A DNA stretch of 27,937 nucleotides from RBG-13-33-26 sp964430085 (GCA_964430085.1 CAYSES010000006.1:1-27937); one strand, 5' to 3'; numbered from the stretch's first letter, positions 1 to 7,104 are shown. The notes: generated from the letters alone by a model not told the origin. Program-made: numbers and translations.

Positions 1-1
1 A

Positions 2-1930
2 TGGAATTATTCAACTAACAATAGTATTTTCTCTTCCCCAACAGTTGCAAACGATATCCTTTATATAGGGAGTTCGGATAAAAATTTTTATGCTCTTAAT
101 GCAACAAATGGTAGCAAGATCTGGAATTATACAATGGGTAATGATTTTCCTCGTTTTTCTCCAGCGGTTGTAAATGACATTGTTTATATGTCGAATAAGG
201 ATGGTAATGTTTACGCAATAAACGCAACAAATGGAAGTAAAATTTGGAATTATGGTTCAAGTTCAAGTGCAAGTTTTTTTGCATCCCCCGCAGTTGCAAA
301 TGACATCGTTTATATTGGGGATAGTGCTAGATATTTTTATGCAATCAACGCAACAAACGGAACCCAAATATGGAATTATAGCCTTGGGGTGGTTGGAGGT
401 TTTTATGCAGCCCCCGCAGTTGCAAATGGTATTGTCTATGCCTCATTTAGATCTACCCATGTTCTTGCCTTAAATGCAACAAACGGAACCCAAATCTGGA
501 ATTATACCATTAACACTGTAGAATATTCATCACCTGCAATTGCAAACGATATCCTTTATATAGGGGGTTATAATGATAAAAATTTCTATGCAATAAACGC
601 AACAAATGGTAGCAAGATCTGGAATTATACAACAGGTGGGGTTATTGATTCTTCTCCCGCTATCGCAAATGACATTGTTTATATCGGAAGTTTAGCAGAC
701 GGGCTTTACGCTTTTACGTCATTGACAATATCATCAGATACAATCCCCCCAAATGTAGATATAACCTATCCAATGAATAATTCAAACTTTACAATAAAGA
801 CAGTTAATGTAAATTATACAAAAAACGATAACATGGCCATAGACTCTTGTTGGTATTCTAATGATACATATACTGTTAACAAGTCCCTTGGTTCTGGAGG
901 GACTTGTACAAACATAATTAATCTAACTTGGAGTTATCAACAACATAATGTAACTGTTTGGGCAAATGATACATCTGGAAATGTGGGGAGCTCAAAAGTT
1001 ACATTTACAGTTAACTGTGTTGAAAGTTGGACTTGTACTGATTGGGGATATTGTTCTGCTGGAACTCAGACAAGAACCTGTACTGATGCTAATTCATGTG
1101 GTACTGAGGATGATAAGCCTGCTGAGAGTCAGTCTTGTGTTGTTCCTAGGCCTAGTGGGGGCAGTAAACCTAGTAATAATGAACAAAATCCTTATGAACC
1201 AACTGTTATTACAACACAGACTGAAACTGTTAATGATGTTGTTCCTGATCAGCCTTTTGAAATTGAGGTTACTAATCCGGGTATTGATGTAACTGATATT
1301 AGTATTACTACTACAGAAGCTGTTGAGGGTGAAGAGGTTGAGGTTAGTACTATCAGCTCTCCTCCTGAAGAAGAAGTTTTGGTTGCTCTTTGTCTTGGTG
1401 GGGGTTTGGGGAAGGTTTATACTGCTTTTTCGATTAAGTTAAAGAAGATTAGTGATAGGATTATTTCTAATGCTTCTATTGGGTTTAAGGTTAACAGGAC
1501 TTGGTTTTTTGATAATAATGGTACTCTTGAGGATTTGTATTTGTTGAGACAGAGTTCTGAGTCTGGTGAGTGGGGTCCTCTTCAGACTTCTTTTGAGAGG
1601 ATGGATGATGATTATATTTATTTTAGGGCGAGCACTCCTGGTTTTTCTTCTTTTGTTGTATTTTTTTCTCAGTGTAATTGCGATCCTAATGTAAGGAAGT
1701 GTGAGAAGGGGACTGTTCAGCTTTGTGTTGGTAATGCTACTTGGGTTGTGACTGATACTTGTGATTGGGATTGTAAGAACGGAGAATGTACCGCTCCTTC
1801 TGATTTTGAGAGGGTTATTGAATTGTTTATTCCTACTCTAACAATTGTAAGTGTGAGTGGGGGGGCTATGATTATTCTATTTGTTCTGTGGAGTTTTGTT
1901 AAGAGAAAGTTTAGAAAGAAGAAATCATAA
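2..1930 (+). CDS. Cell-surface protein with PQQ-like propeller, Ig-like, TSP1-like and PGF-pre-PGF-like domains (5' partial)
   Basis: The frame is open from the first base, so the real start lies upstream; the ATG at 134 falls inside a repeat and is not the start. Six propeller-type repeats of 40-42 residues begin with WNY at 2, 122, 245, 371, 497 and 620, each with a core like SPAVANDIVYIG followed by FYAINATNGSKI, typical of PQQ-like (YVTN/PQQ) beta-propellers. An Ig-like domain starts near 737 (DTIPPNVDITYP), then a cysteine-rich TSP1-like module near 1018-1145 (WTCTDWGYC, RTC). A PGF-pre-PGF-like domain ends near YIYFRASTPGFSSFVVF, then a second Cys-rich patch. A single helix near 1825-1900 and a KRKFRKKK tail form the anchor. 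Many N-x-S/T sites suggest N-glycosylation. Role is probably adhesion or S-layer association; ligand unknown. The stop overlaps the convergent elp3 end by 6 bp. Confidence 0.85.
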   Translation, partial: WNYSTNNSIFSSPTVANDILYIGSSDKNFYALNATNGSKIWNYTMGNDFPRFSPAVVNDIVYMSNKDGNVYAINATNGSKIWNYGSSSSASFFASPAVANDIVYIGDSARYFYAINATNGTQIWNYSLGVVGGFYAAPAVANGIVYASFRSTHVLALNATNGTQIWNYTINTVEYSSPAIANDILYIGGYNDKNFYAINATNGSKIWNYTTGGVIDSSPAIANDIVYIGSLADGLYAFTSLTISSDTIPPNVDITYPMNNSNFTIKTVNVNYTKNDNMAIDSCWYSNDTYTVNKSLGSGGTCTNIINLTWSYQQHNVTVWANDTSGNVGSSKVTFTVNCVESWTCTDWGYCSAGTQTRTCTDANSCGTEDDKPAESQSCVVPRPSGGSKPSNNEQNPYEPTVITTQTETVNDVVPDQPFEIEVTNPGIDVTDISITTTEAVEGEEVEVSTISSPPEEEVLVALCLGGGLGKVYTAFSIKLKKISDRIISNASIGFKVNRTWFFDNNGTLEDLYLLRQSSESGEWGPLQTSFERMDDDYIYFRASTPGFSSFVVFFSQCNCDPNVRKCEKGTVQLCVGNATWVVTDTCDWDCKNGECTAPSDFERVIELFIPTLTIVSVSGGAMIILFVLWSFVKRKFRKKKS

Positions 1931-3286
1931 GTTCTTGATCATGTACGTATCTTCTAATTTATATCCTAATTTTTTATAATATTCTCTCACACCTATCCCC
2001 GAGATAATAAGAATTTTTTTTGATTTTTCTTTTTTGGAAATTTCTTCTGCTTCTTTCATAAGCCATTTTCCCAATCCAATATGTTGTGAAACTTTTCCCT
2101 TTTCTCCAAGCTTCAAACTTTTCCCATAAACATGAAGTTCTCTTATTAATGCTTTTTTGTCAATAATTCTTAATCTCAACAATCCAAACAGAATATCATC
2201 TTTGTTAACAATCTCCAAAAAAAATTCATTTCCCTCCGAAGATTTGTATTTTGTAATTTTTAATTTCAAATCTTGATTAATTTGTTTTTTATCTCTTAAC
2301 GCAAATCCAATTTCCCTAAATCTTATCTCTTTTATTTGTTTTTTATGTTCTCTAAGCTCTTTTTCAACATCCTTCCTTAAATCAATCCTAGTTGTGCCTG
2401 AAACAAGATAATCAGGAGGAATCTCTCTCATAATTCTCATAATACGGCAATACCTTGGAGTCTCTTTTAACATCTTACTCAATAATTTGGATATCTCTTC
2501 TTTTGTGTAAGGGTTGTATCTTTTCCCCCAATATTCTTCCTCTAATTTACTTCCTTTAATCACCTGGCATGGATAAATCTTAAGTTGATCTGGTCTAAAT
2601 CGCTCATCAGAAAATAATTTTTTAAAAAATATCAAATCTTTTTTTAGATTACTCCCAGGAAGCCCCGGCATAATATGATAACCAATTTTAAATCCTGCAT
2701 TTTTCAATTCCCTTGTAGCATCAATAACATCATTAACAGTATGCCCTCTTTTAATTTTTTTATAAATTTTATCGTCTGGAATTTGAACTCCAAGTTCAAC
2801 TCTTGTAACTCCAAAATCTCTCATCCGTTCAATATACTTAATACATTCATCTGGACGTGTTTCAACACATAAGGCAATGCATCTGTGCTTAGCTTTTTCA
2901 TTCAGTCTTTGAGCTTTTTCTAAGTCCTTTGAAACTTTTCCGTTAAGTGCATCATAACATCTCTTAATGAATTTATATTGAAAGTCTTTAGGATATTCCA
3001 AAAAAGTTCCTCCCATTATTATCAATTCAATCTTCTCTGTTGGATGATTCATTGTCTGAAATGCTTTTATCCTTGCAATTACCTGTTTATATACATCATA
3101 ATTAACTTCTGCTGCCCTCATAACAACTGGACTTTTTGGAGTATAACTTTGCGGGACGTTTAAACTTGGACAATATAAGCAGGTTCCATGTTCACATGCT
3201 CTTGGAGGTAACATAACTGCTACAGGAGTAATCCCCGAAATAGTTTTTGTTGGTTTTCTAATTTCATTAGGCTTAGGTTTTAACAT
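1925..3286 (-). CDS. elp3: Elp3-type tRNA uridine(34) acetyltransferase (radical SAM + GNAT)
   Basis: Elp3 makes the cm5U precursor at the tRNA wobble uridine, using a radical-SAM [4Fe-4S] centre and an acetyl-CoA-binding GNAT domain. The [4Fe-4S] cysteines are visible near the start (C31, C36, C39 in ACEHGTCLYCP), preceded by the family motif KPTKTISG. ELGVQIP and GFKIGYHIMPGLPG mark the radical-SAM core, and QHIGLGKWLMKEAEE followed by YYKKLGYKLED marks the C-terminal GNAT domain. I start at the ATG at 3286 (453 aa), not the in-frame TTG at 3298: a TATA box at 3308-3313 lies about 25 bp upstream of this ATG, so the mRNA would be leaderless. The protein begins only about ten residues before the KPxxTxSG motif, so the N-terminal tRNA-binding extension of usual archaeal Elp3 is missing. 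Identity is confident. Confidence 0.93.
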   Translation of the reverse strand: MLKPKPNEIRKPTKTISGITPVAVMLPPRACEHGTCLYCPSLNVPQSYTPKSPVVMRAAEVNYDVYKQVIARIKAFQTMNHPTEKIELIIMGGTFLEYPKDFQYKFIKRCYDALNGKVSKDLEKAQRLNEKAKHRCIALCVETRPDECIKYIERMRDFGVTRVELGVQIPDDKIYKKIKRGHTVNDVIDATRELKNAGFKIGYHIMPGLPGSNLKKDLIFFKKLFSDERFRPDQLKIYPCQVIKGSKLEEEYWGKRYNPYTKEEISKLLSKMLKETPRYCRIMRIMREIPPDYLVSGTTRIDLRKDVEKELREHKKQIKEIRFREIGFALRDKKQINQDLKLKITKYKSSEGNEFFLEIVNKDDILFGLLRLRIIDKKALIRELHVYGKSLKLGEKGKVSQHIGLGKWLMKEAEEISKKEKSKKILIISGIGVREYYKKLGYKLEDTYMIKNL

Positions 3287-3307
3287 ATAAAAAATCAAGA
3301 AATTCTA

Positions 3308-3313
3308 TTTAAA
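3308..3313 (-). promoter_or_regulatory. TATA box of elp3
   Basis: TTTAAA centred 24.5 bp upstream of the chosen elp3 ATG with no Shine-Dalgarno in between. It supports the ATG at 3286 and a leaderless transcript. Assigned by position only. Confidence 0.55.
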
Positions 3314-3320
3314 TAATTAG

Positions 3321-3560
3321 TTATCTTTTCTTTTTATGATACTTAACAACAAAATAATAAATCAAAGCTCCGATAATATGTGTAAAGACTATAACAAGTA
3401 CCCATACAATTTTTTCTGTATCATTTTTGAATTTTCTTTTTACACAATCAACAAGCATAAAAATCCAGAATATAAAAGCAAGAATTGAAATCCCTGCCAT
3501 TATCAAACTAAAAAATACCCCCAAAATTCCAAGTCCAACCATAAATCCTTTAAATAACAT
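3321..3560 (-). CDS. Small two-helix membrane protein, PLDc_N-like
   Basis: About 79 residues with two hydrophobic segments. The second half (FWIFMLVDCVKRKF, then EKIVWVLVIVFTHIIGALIYYF and a KYHKKKR tail) fits the PLDc_N (phospholipase D/nuclease N-terminal) membrane module, which often occurs alone as a small protein of unknown function. No phospholipase HKD motif is present, so no enzymatic role is implied. I prefer the ATG at 3560 over the upstream TTG at 3566 because a TTTAAA box at 3583-3588 is centred 25.5 bp before it. It lies 34 bp upstream of elp3 on the same strand, but elp3 has its own TATA box, so co-transcription is possible rather than required. Confidence 0.75.
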   Translation of the reverse strand: MLFKGFMVGLGILGVFFSLIMAGISILAFIFWIFMLVDCVKRKFKNDTEKIVWVLVIVFTHIIGALIYYFVVKYHKKKR

Positions 3561-3582
3561 TATCAAAATGAAGTAAGTTTCT

Positions 3583-3588
3583 TTTAAA
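3583..3588 (-). promoter_or_regulatory. TATA box of the PLDc_N-like gene
   Basis: TTTAAA centred 25.5 bp upstream of the ATG at 3560; leaderless spacing. Confidence 0.5.
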
Positions 3589-3616
3589 AATCTATCTTAT
3601 CCAGCGTAAAAATGCT

Positions 3617-3622
3617 TTTAAA
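3617..3622 (+). promoter_or_regulatory. TATA box of the MTAP-APRT fusion gene
   Basis: TTTAAA centred 24.5 bp before the ATG at 3644; no Shine-Dalgarno between. Predicts a leaderless mRNA. Confidence 0.5.
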
Positions 3623-3643
3623 TTATTTTAAATTTTAGTTACA

Positions 3644-4927
3644 ATGGGAATAAAGATAGGTATAATTGGAGGGAGCGGTCTTGAAAATCCAGAGCTAATT
3701 GAAGATTATAAACAAAAAGAAGTAGACACGCCTTTTGGCAAGCCCTCTTCTAAACTAACAACAGGAAAAATAAATGGTATAGATATAATCATAATTTCAA
3801 GGCATGGCTCAAAACATGAAATTCCCCCAACTGCAGTAAATAACCGTGCAAATATTTTTGCTTTAAAAAATGAAGGATGTAAGTATATCCTAGCAACAAC
3901 AGCAGTGGGCTCATTAAAAGATGAAATAAAAAGAGGGGATTTTGTAATTTTAGATCAATTTATAGATTTTACAAAACAGAGAAAACTTTCTTTTTTTGAT
4001 AAATTTGAATTCGGACCAATTCACACACCAATGGCAAATCCTTTTTCAGATGTATTAAGAAAAAAATTGATTGAAAGTTGTGAAGAATTAATGTTCCTTT
4101 ATCATAAAAAAGGGACTGTAATAACAATTGAAGGTCCAAGATTTTCTACAAAAGCAGAAAGTAATATGTTTAGACAGTTGGGAGGAGATGTAATAAACAT
4201 GTCGACAGCCCCAGAAGCAATTCTTGCTAATGAAGCAGAAGTTCCTTATGCAGCGATAGCAATGTCTACAGATTATGATTGTTGGAAAGAAGATGAAGAA
4301 CCTGTTTCATGGGAGATTGTTAAACAAATTATGAAAGATAATTCAGAAAATGTAAAAAAAGTTTTGTTAAAAACAATTGAATCCTTTTCAAAAGAACAGG
4401 AAATTATTTCTCTAAAAAATAAGATAAGAACGATTCCAAATTTTCCAAAACAAGGAATTATGTTTAGGGATATTACTACATTATTAAAAGATAAGGATTC
4501 ATTAAAAAAATTAACAGAAATTCTTTATAATCGGTATAGGGATTTTCATATAGATATTGTGGCAGGGATTGAATCTCGTGGTTTCATTCTTGCAGCAATG
4601 CTAGCAGAAAAATTAAATGCAGGGTTAGTTTTAATAAGAAAGTCTGGAAAACTCCCTGCAGAGACTATCTCTGAGAATTATGATTTGGAATATGGAATGG
4701 ACAAAGTAGAAATCCATAAAGATGCAATTTCAAAGGGACAGAAAGTTCTTTTAGTAGATGATTTAATTGCTACAGGGGGGACAGCTTTTGCTTCATGTAA
4801 ACTTATTGAGCAACTTGAAGGGCAAATTGTAGAATGTTGTTTTCCTGTAGAACTTCCAGATTTAAAGGGAAGAGAAAAGTTAGCCAAATATCCAGTTTAT
4901 TCTTTAATTAAGTTTGAAGGAGAATAA
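3644..4927 (+). CDS. Fused S-methyl-5'-thioadenosine phosphorylase / adenine phosphoribosyltransferase
   Basis: One 427-residue reading frame carries two complete enzymes. Residues 1 to about 247 are a PNP/MTAP-family phosphorylase: GIIGGSG near the start, ISRHGSKHEIPP, IEGPRFSTKAES, and STDYDCW, whose Asp pair is the adenine-selecting feature of MTA phosphorylases as opposed to guanosine/inosine enzymes. Residues from about 250 to the end are an adenine phosphoribosyltransferase: IPNFPKQGIMFRDITTLL, GIESRGFI, and the PRPP loop VLLVDDLIATGGTA near residue 370. Predicted chemistry: MTA plus phosphate gives adenine plus methylthioribose-1-phosphate, then adenine plus PRPP gives AMP plus PPi. 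Each half is near its family's normal length, so this looks like a functional fusion. It abuts the convergent gene at 4928 with no spacer. Each domain call is confident; coupled activity is inference. Confidence 0.92.
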   Translation: MGIKIGIIGGSGLENPELIEDYKQKEVDTPFGKPSSKLTTGKINGIDIIIISRHGSKHEIPPTAVNNRANIFALKNEGCKYILATTAVGSLKDEIKRGDFVILDQFIDFTKQRKLSFFDKFEFGPIHTPMANPFSDVLRKKLIESCEELMFLYHKKGTVITIEGPRFSTKAESNMFRQLGGDVINMSTAPEAILANEAEVPYAAIAMSTDYDCWKEDEEPVSWEIVKQIMKDNSENVKKVLLKTIESFSKEQEIISLKNKIRTIPNFPKQGIMFRDITTLLKDKDSLKKLTEILYNRYRDFHIDIVAGIESRGFILAAMLAEKLNAGLVLIRKSGKLPAETISENYDLEYGMDKVEIHKDAISKGQKVLLVDDLIATGGTAFASCKLIEQLEGQIVECCFPVELPDLKGREKLAKYPVYSLIKFEGE

Positions 4928-5281
4928 TCAATAAAGAATTTCTTCAAGAAAATTTACACCATTAGTTTTTATCCTATAAGAATTAAAAAACAAGATTTGA
5001 TCTAAAGCTACTTTAAAAATTCGGGGGGATATTTGATGTTTACTTTTCATATATTTCGCTAATTTTTTAGCATTTGAAAGATCTATTGCGGCCCATATCC
5101 CACCCCAGTCTCTTTTACTTTTTTCTGTTTCATTTGGCTGAAGATAAATCCATTTTCCTAAGTCAAATTGCATAATATTAGGATTTTTTCTTAATCCTAG
5201 TGATTTCATATCGTTTGTAACAACCTTATATGCCAACAGATGTTTTCTACCCTTCATTATCATATATTTTAATCTGCACAT
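4928..5281 (-). CDS. Conserved-looking hypothetical protein, 117 aa
   Basis: I do not recognise a named family. The protein is compact and soluble-looking, rich in aromatic and basic residues, with no signal peptide or membrane helix. Distinctive stretches are YKVVTNDMKSLGLRKNPNI, DWGGIWAAIDLSNAKKLAKY and a C-terminal YRIKTNGVNFLEEI, which read like a conserved alpha/beta domain rather than random sequence. The ATG at 5281 is preferred over internal ATGs because TTTAAA at 5305-5310 is centred about 26 bp upstream. It is convergent with the MTAP-APRT gene, with no spacer, and divergent from the methyltransferase at 5343, which has its own box. Confidence 0.7.
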   Translation of the reverse strand: MCRLKYMIMKGRKHLLAYKVVTNDMKSLGLRKNPNIMQFDLGKWIYLQPNETEKSKRDWGGIWAAIDLSNAKKLAKYMKSKHQISPRIFKVALDQILFFNSYRIKTNGVNFLEEILY

Positions 5282-5304
5282 TTTCTGATTATTTTTTTAG
5301 ATAA

Positions 5305-5310
5305 TTTAAA
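5305..5310 (-). promoter_or_regulatory. TATA box of the gene at 4928-5281
   Basis: TTTAAA on the minus strand centred 26.5 bp upstream of the ATG at 5281; it supports that start. Confidence 0.5.
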
Positions 5311-5314
5311 CATT

Positions 5315-5320
5315 TTTATA
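5315..5320 (+). promoter_or_regulatory. TATA box of the Trm9-like methyltransferase gene
   Basis: TTTATA centred 25.5 bp before the ATG at 5343. It lies only a few bases from the oppositely oriented box at 5305-5310, so this divergent pair uses two separate boxes. Confidence 0.5.
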
Positions 5321-5342
5321 GCATGGTTATGTATGTCCCATT

Positions 5343-5966
5343 ATGGATATTAACAATCAAAAAGAAGTATGGGATAATATTGCATGCGAATGGCATAAAT
5401 TCAAACTTTATCCTTCAGCAAGTGCAACTGAATTTTTGGATAAATCAAAAGGGAAGATCTTGGATTTTGGAAGTGGTTCTGGACGAAATCTTCTAGGACT
5501 AAAAAAATTAAAAAACAAGGAGTTATATCTTGTAGATTTTTCAAAAAAAATGTTAAGGAATGCTAAAGAAAGAGCAAAGAAAATTGGAATTAAGATGTAT
5601 ACAAAAGTTTCAGAACTTGAAAAAACTGATTTTCCTAATAATTTTTTTGATGCTGCAATTTGTGTTGCAGCCTTACACTGTATTGAAACAAAAGAAAAAA
5701 GGGAAGATGCAATAAAAGAACTTTTTAGAATATTAAAACCAAATGCTAAATTAGAAATAGAAGTTTGGGACAAAAATTCTAAAAGATACAAAAAAGCGCC
5801 TAAGGAGAAATTTATCGCATGGAAAGATAAAGGAAAAAGATATTATTACTTTTATGAAGAAAGAGAGCTTCAGGAAATTTTAGAGAAAGTGGGGTTTAAA
5901 ATTATTGAAAGAATCCCCCATAAAGCAAATATTATCTTTATTGTTAAAAAACCTATTTCTTCTTAA
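5343..5966 (+). CDS. SAM-dependent methyltransferase, Trm9-like (wobble-uridine methyl ester formation)
   Basis: A 207-residue class I methyltransferase. The N-terminus VWDNIACEWHKFK matches the opening of the Trm9/ALKBH8-methyltransferase group. Motif I is ILDFGSGSGRNLL (near residues 38-50), followed by YLVDFSKKML. Then come FFDAAICVAALHCIET, KELFRILKPNAKLEIEVWD and FIAWKDKGKRYYYFYEERE, where the tryptophan-lysine and tyrosine-rich stretch is characteristic of Trm9-type enzymes. In eukaryotes Trm9 with Trm112 methylates cm5U34 of tRNA to mcm5U, downstream of Elp3, which is encoded about 2 kb away. No Trm112 gene is visible in the window. The fold is certain; the tRNA substrate is inference from sequence resemblance and the Elp3 neighbour. 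The 3' end overlaps the convergent gene by 14 bp. Confidence 0.8.
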   Translation: MDINNQKEVWDNIACEWHKFKLYPSASATEFLDKSKGKILDFGSGSGRNLLGLKKLKNKELYLVDFSKKMLRNAKERAKKIGIKMYTKVSELEKTDFPNNFFDAAICVAALHCIETKEKREDAIKELFRILKPNAKLEIEVWDKNSKRYKKAPKEKFIAWKDKGKRYYYFYEERELQEILEKVGFKIIERIPHKANIIFIVKKPISS

Positions 5967-6462
5967 CAATTTTTAACATATCAAAAAAACTTTTCTTTTC
6001 AAATTCAGTTATTTTATTTTCAGTTATATCCACATCGACCCTTATTAAACCCAATCCTGATATGAATATTGTCCCTAATAAAAAATCTTCTCCTTCGCTA
6101 TTTTGTAAGGAAAATATCATTTTTTGGATTTTATTTTTTATTTTTTTTAATTCCATCTCTGTCATTATTTCTTCTTTAATTTTATCAAAATCAAAATGAT
6201 TTCTCATAGAAACTTTCTTTAAAATTGGTTCATTATTATTTTTTTCAATTTCAACTAATTTTATTCCATTTTCCAATTCAAAACTAAAAATCTTCTTATT
6301 TGAAGGTACATAAAAATCAAAATGATATTTATTCTGGGGATTTTTCTCAGCAAAGTCAATTATAAAAAAACCAGAGCAAAGATAAGCATTTGGATTTTCT
6401 TTTTTGAATTTTTTAAATTCATCGGATGCCTTAAGTTTTTCTAAAAGGAATTGGGAGTTCAT
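5953..6462 (-). CDS. Hypothetical protein, about 169 aa
   Basis: No family recognised. The predicted soluble protein has beta-rich stretches (AYLCSGFFIIDFAE, YHFDFYVPSNKKIFSFELEN), a charged helical middle (EEIMTEMELKKIKNKIQKM) and a final strand pair (GTIFISGLGLIRVDVDITEN). There is no signal peptide or obvious catalytic motif. The start is the ATG at 6462; the TTG at 6471 is rejected because the palindromic TATA box at 6483-6492 is centred exactly 25.5 bp before the ATG. It shares that promoter with the divergent ParB-like gene at 6513, so the two are probably co-expressed. Confidence 0.7.
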   Translation of the reverse strand: MNSQFLLEKLKASDEFKKFKKENPNAYLCSGFFIIDFAEKNPQNKYHFDFYVPSNKKIFSFELENGIKLVEIEKNNNEPILKKVSMRNHFDFDKIKEEIMTEMELKKIKNKIQKMIFSLQNSEGEDFLLGTIFISGLGLIRVDVDITENKITEFEKKSFFDMLKIVKKK

Positions 6463-6482
6463 AAGAACCAAATTAGAAAAGT

Positions 6483-6492
6483 ATTTATAAAT
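6483..6492. promoter_or_regulatory. Shared palindromic TATA box for two divergent genes
   Basis: ATTTATAAAT is a perfect 10-bp palindrome centred between 6487 and 6488. The minus-strand ATG (6462) and plus-strand ATG (6513) are each exactly 25.5 bp from this centre, within an intergenic gap of exactly 50 bp. No other TATA-like box is placed to serve either gene, so one box probably directs transcription both ways with leaderless starts. Confidence 0.7.
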
Positions 6493-6512
6493 TCTTTCTT
6501 CTCTGAGTTTAT

Positions 6513-7067
6513 ATGAAAGAAAAAAAGGGGATATCTCAAAAATTCAATAAAACACAAATAATGAGAGAATATGTAAAAGTGGAGATGTCTAAAAATAAAT
6601 ATGCTAATCCAAGGGAATTAAACAGATTCATTGAATCATTAAATAATAAACAAATATCCTACCTATGTAAATTTCTTTCTACTTTTAGGAACAATGGAGT
6701 ATACGATTTTATAGATATGCATAATAAATGGGAAAAAGAAAAAGTTCCATTATCAAAATTAAAATTAAGAAGAATTAACAAAAAAGTTGAACCCTTCTTA
6801 AGAAAAGATAATTTCAATTTGTATAGAATATCAAAAGATAAGAAAATTATTAAAAATTCGGAATTTAAAAGTCAAGGAAAGATCGGAGATAAAAAGATTA
6901 TTGTTGTTAATATTGGTAATGAATATAAAATAATTGATGGGAATCACAGAGCAATTGAATTAGTGAAATATGGAGATAAAAAAATGGAGATACTCAAACC
7001 AATAGAAAAAAAGCCAAATCATATTAAACATTTCCTTTCGCAAATTTTTTATAAGATAGTCCGATAG
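6513..7067 (+). CDS. ParB-like-domain hypothetical protein, 184 aa
   Basis: The C-terminal half contains IGDKKIIVVNIGNEYKIIDG followed by NHRAIELVKYG. This strand-strand-DGNHR-helix pattern is the hallmark of the ParB N-terminal/sulfiredoxin-like fold (ParB proteins use G-x-RR or related, nuclease-like members DGNHR/DGHHR). The N-terminal half is helical and basic (MREYVKVEMSKNKYANP, LSKLKLRRINKKVEPFL) and could bind nucleic acid. No ParA partner lies nearby, so a chromosome-partition role is not supported. A ParB-fold nuclease, phosphotransferase or regulatory protein are alternatives. It is expressed from the shared palindromic TATA box and is followed 34 bp later by another small gene with its own box. 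Confidence 0.65.
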   Translation: MKEKKGISQKFNKTQIMREYVKVEMSKNKYANPRELNRFIESLNNKQISYLCKFLSTFRNNGVYDFIDMHNKWEKEKVPLSKLKLRRINKKVEPFLRKDNFNLYRISKDKKIIKNSEFKSQGKIGDKKIIVVNIGNEYKIIDGNHRAIELVKYGDKKMEILKPIEKKPNHIKHFLSQIFYKIVR

Positions 7068-7072
7068 AAGGG

Positions 7073-7080
7073 TTTATAAG
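7073..7080 (+). promoter_or_regulatory. TATA box of the gene at 7102
   Basis: TTTATAAG centred exactly 25.5 bp before the ATG at 7102; it begins 6 bp after the preceding stop codon. Confidence 0.55.
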
Positions 7081-7085
7081 TAGAC

Positions 7086-7104
7086 CATTAATCGAAGATT
7101 AATG
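7086..7104 (+). repeat. Inverted repeat over the start of the gene at 7102 (candidate operator)
   Basis: CATTAATC-GAA-GATTAATG: perfect 8-bp arms with a 3-nt centre. It sits between the TATA box and the start codon, and its right arm includes the ATG itself. In archaea a dyad over the transcription start is a typical position for a repressor site. No T-tract follows, so it is not an obvious terminator of the upstream gene. Confidence 0.5.

Noticed and set aside
134..136. ATG at 134 as start of the surface protein
   Set aside because: The frame is open from base 2 with a full propeller repeat before it; the true start lies upstream of the window.
1..640. Repeats as a CRISPR array
   Set aside because: They are in-frame 40-42-codon protein repeats, with no constant-length repeat and unique spacer pattern.
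966..1292. Leu-rich 108-aa plus-strand ORF within the surface protein
   Set aside because: Frame-shifted shadow of the TSP1-like region; hydrophobic composition comes from T-rich DNA.
7086..7104. Terminator of the ParB-like gene
   Set aside because: No T-tract follows, and it lies over the next start codon after a good TATA box; operator is more likely.
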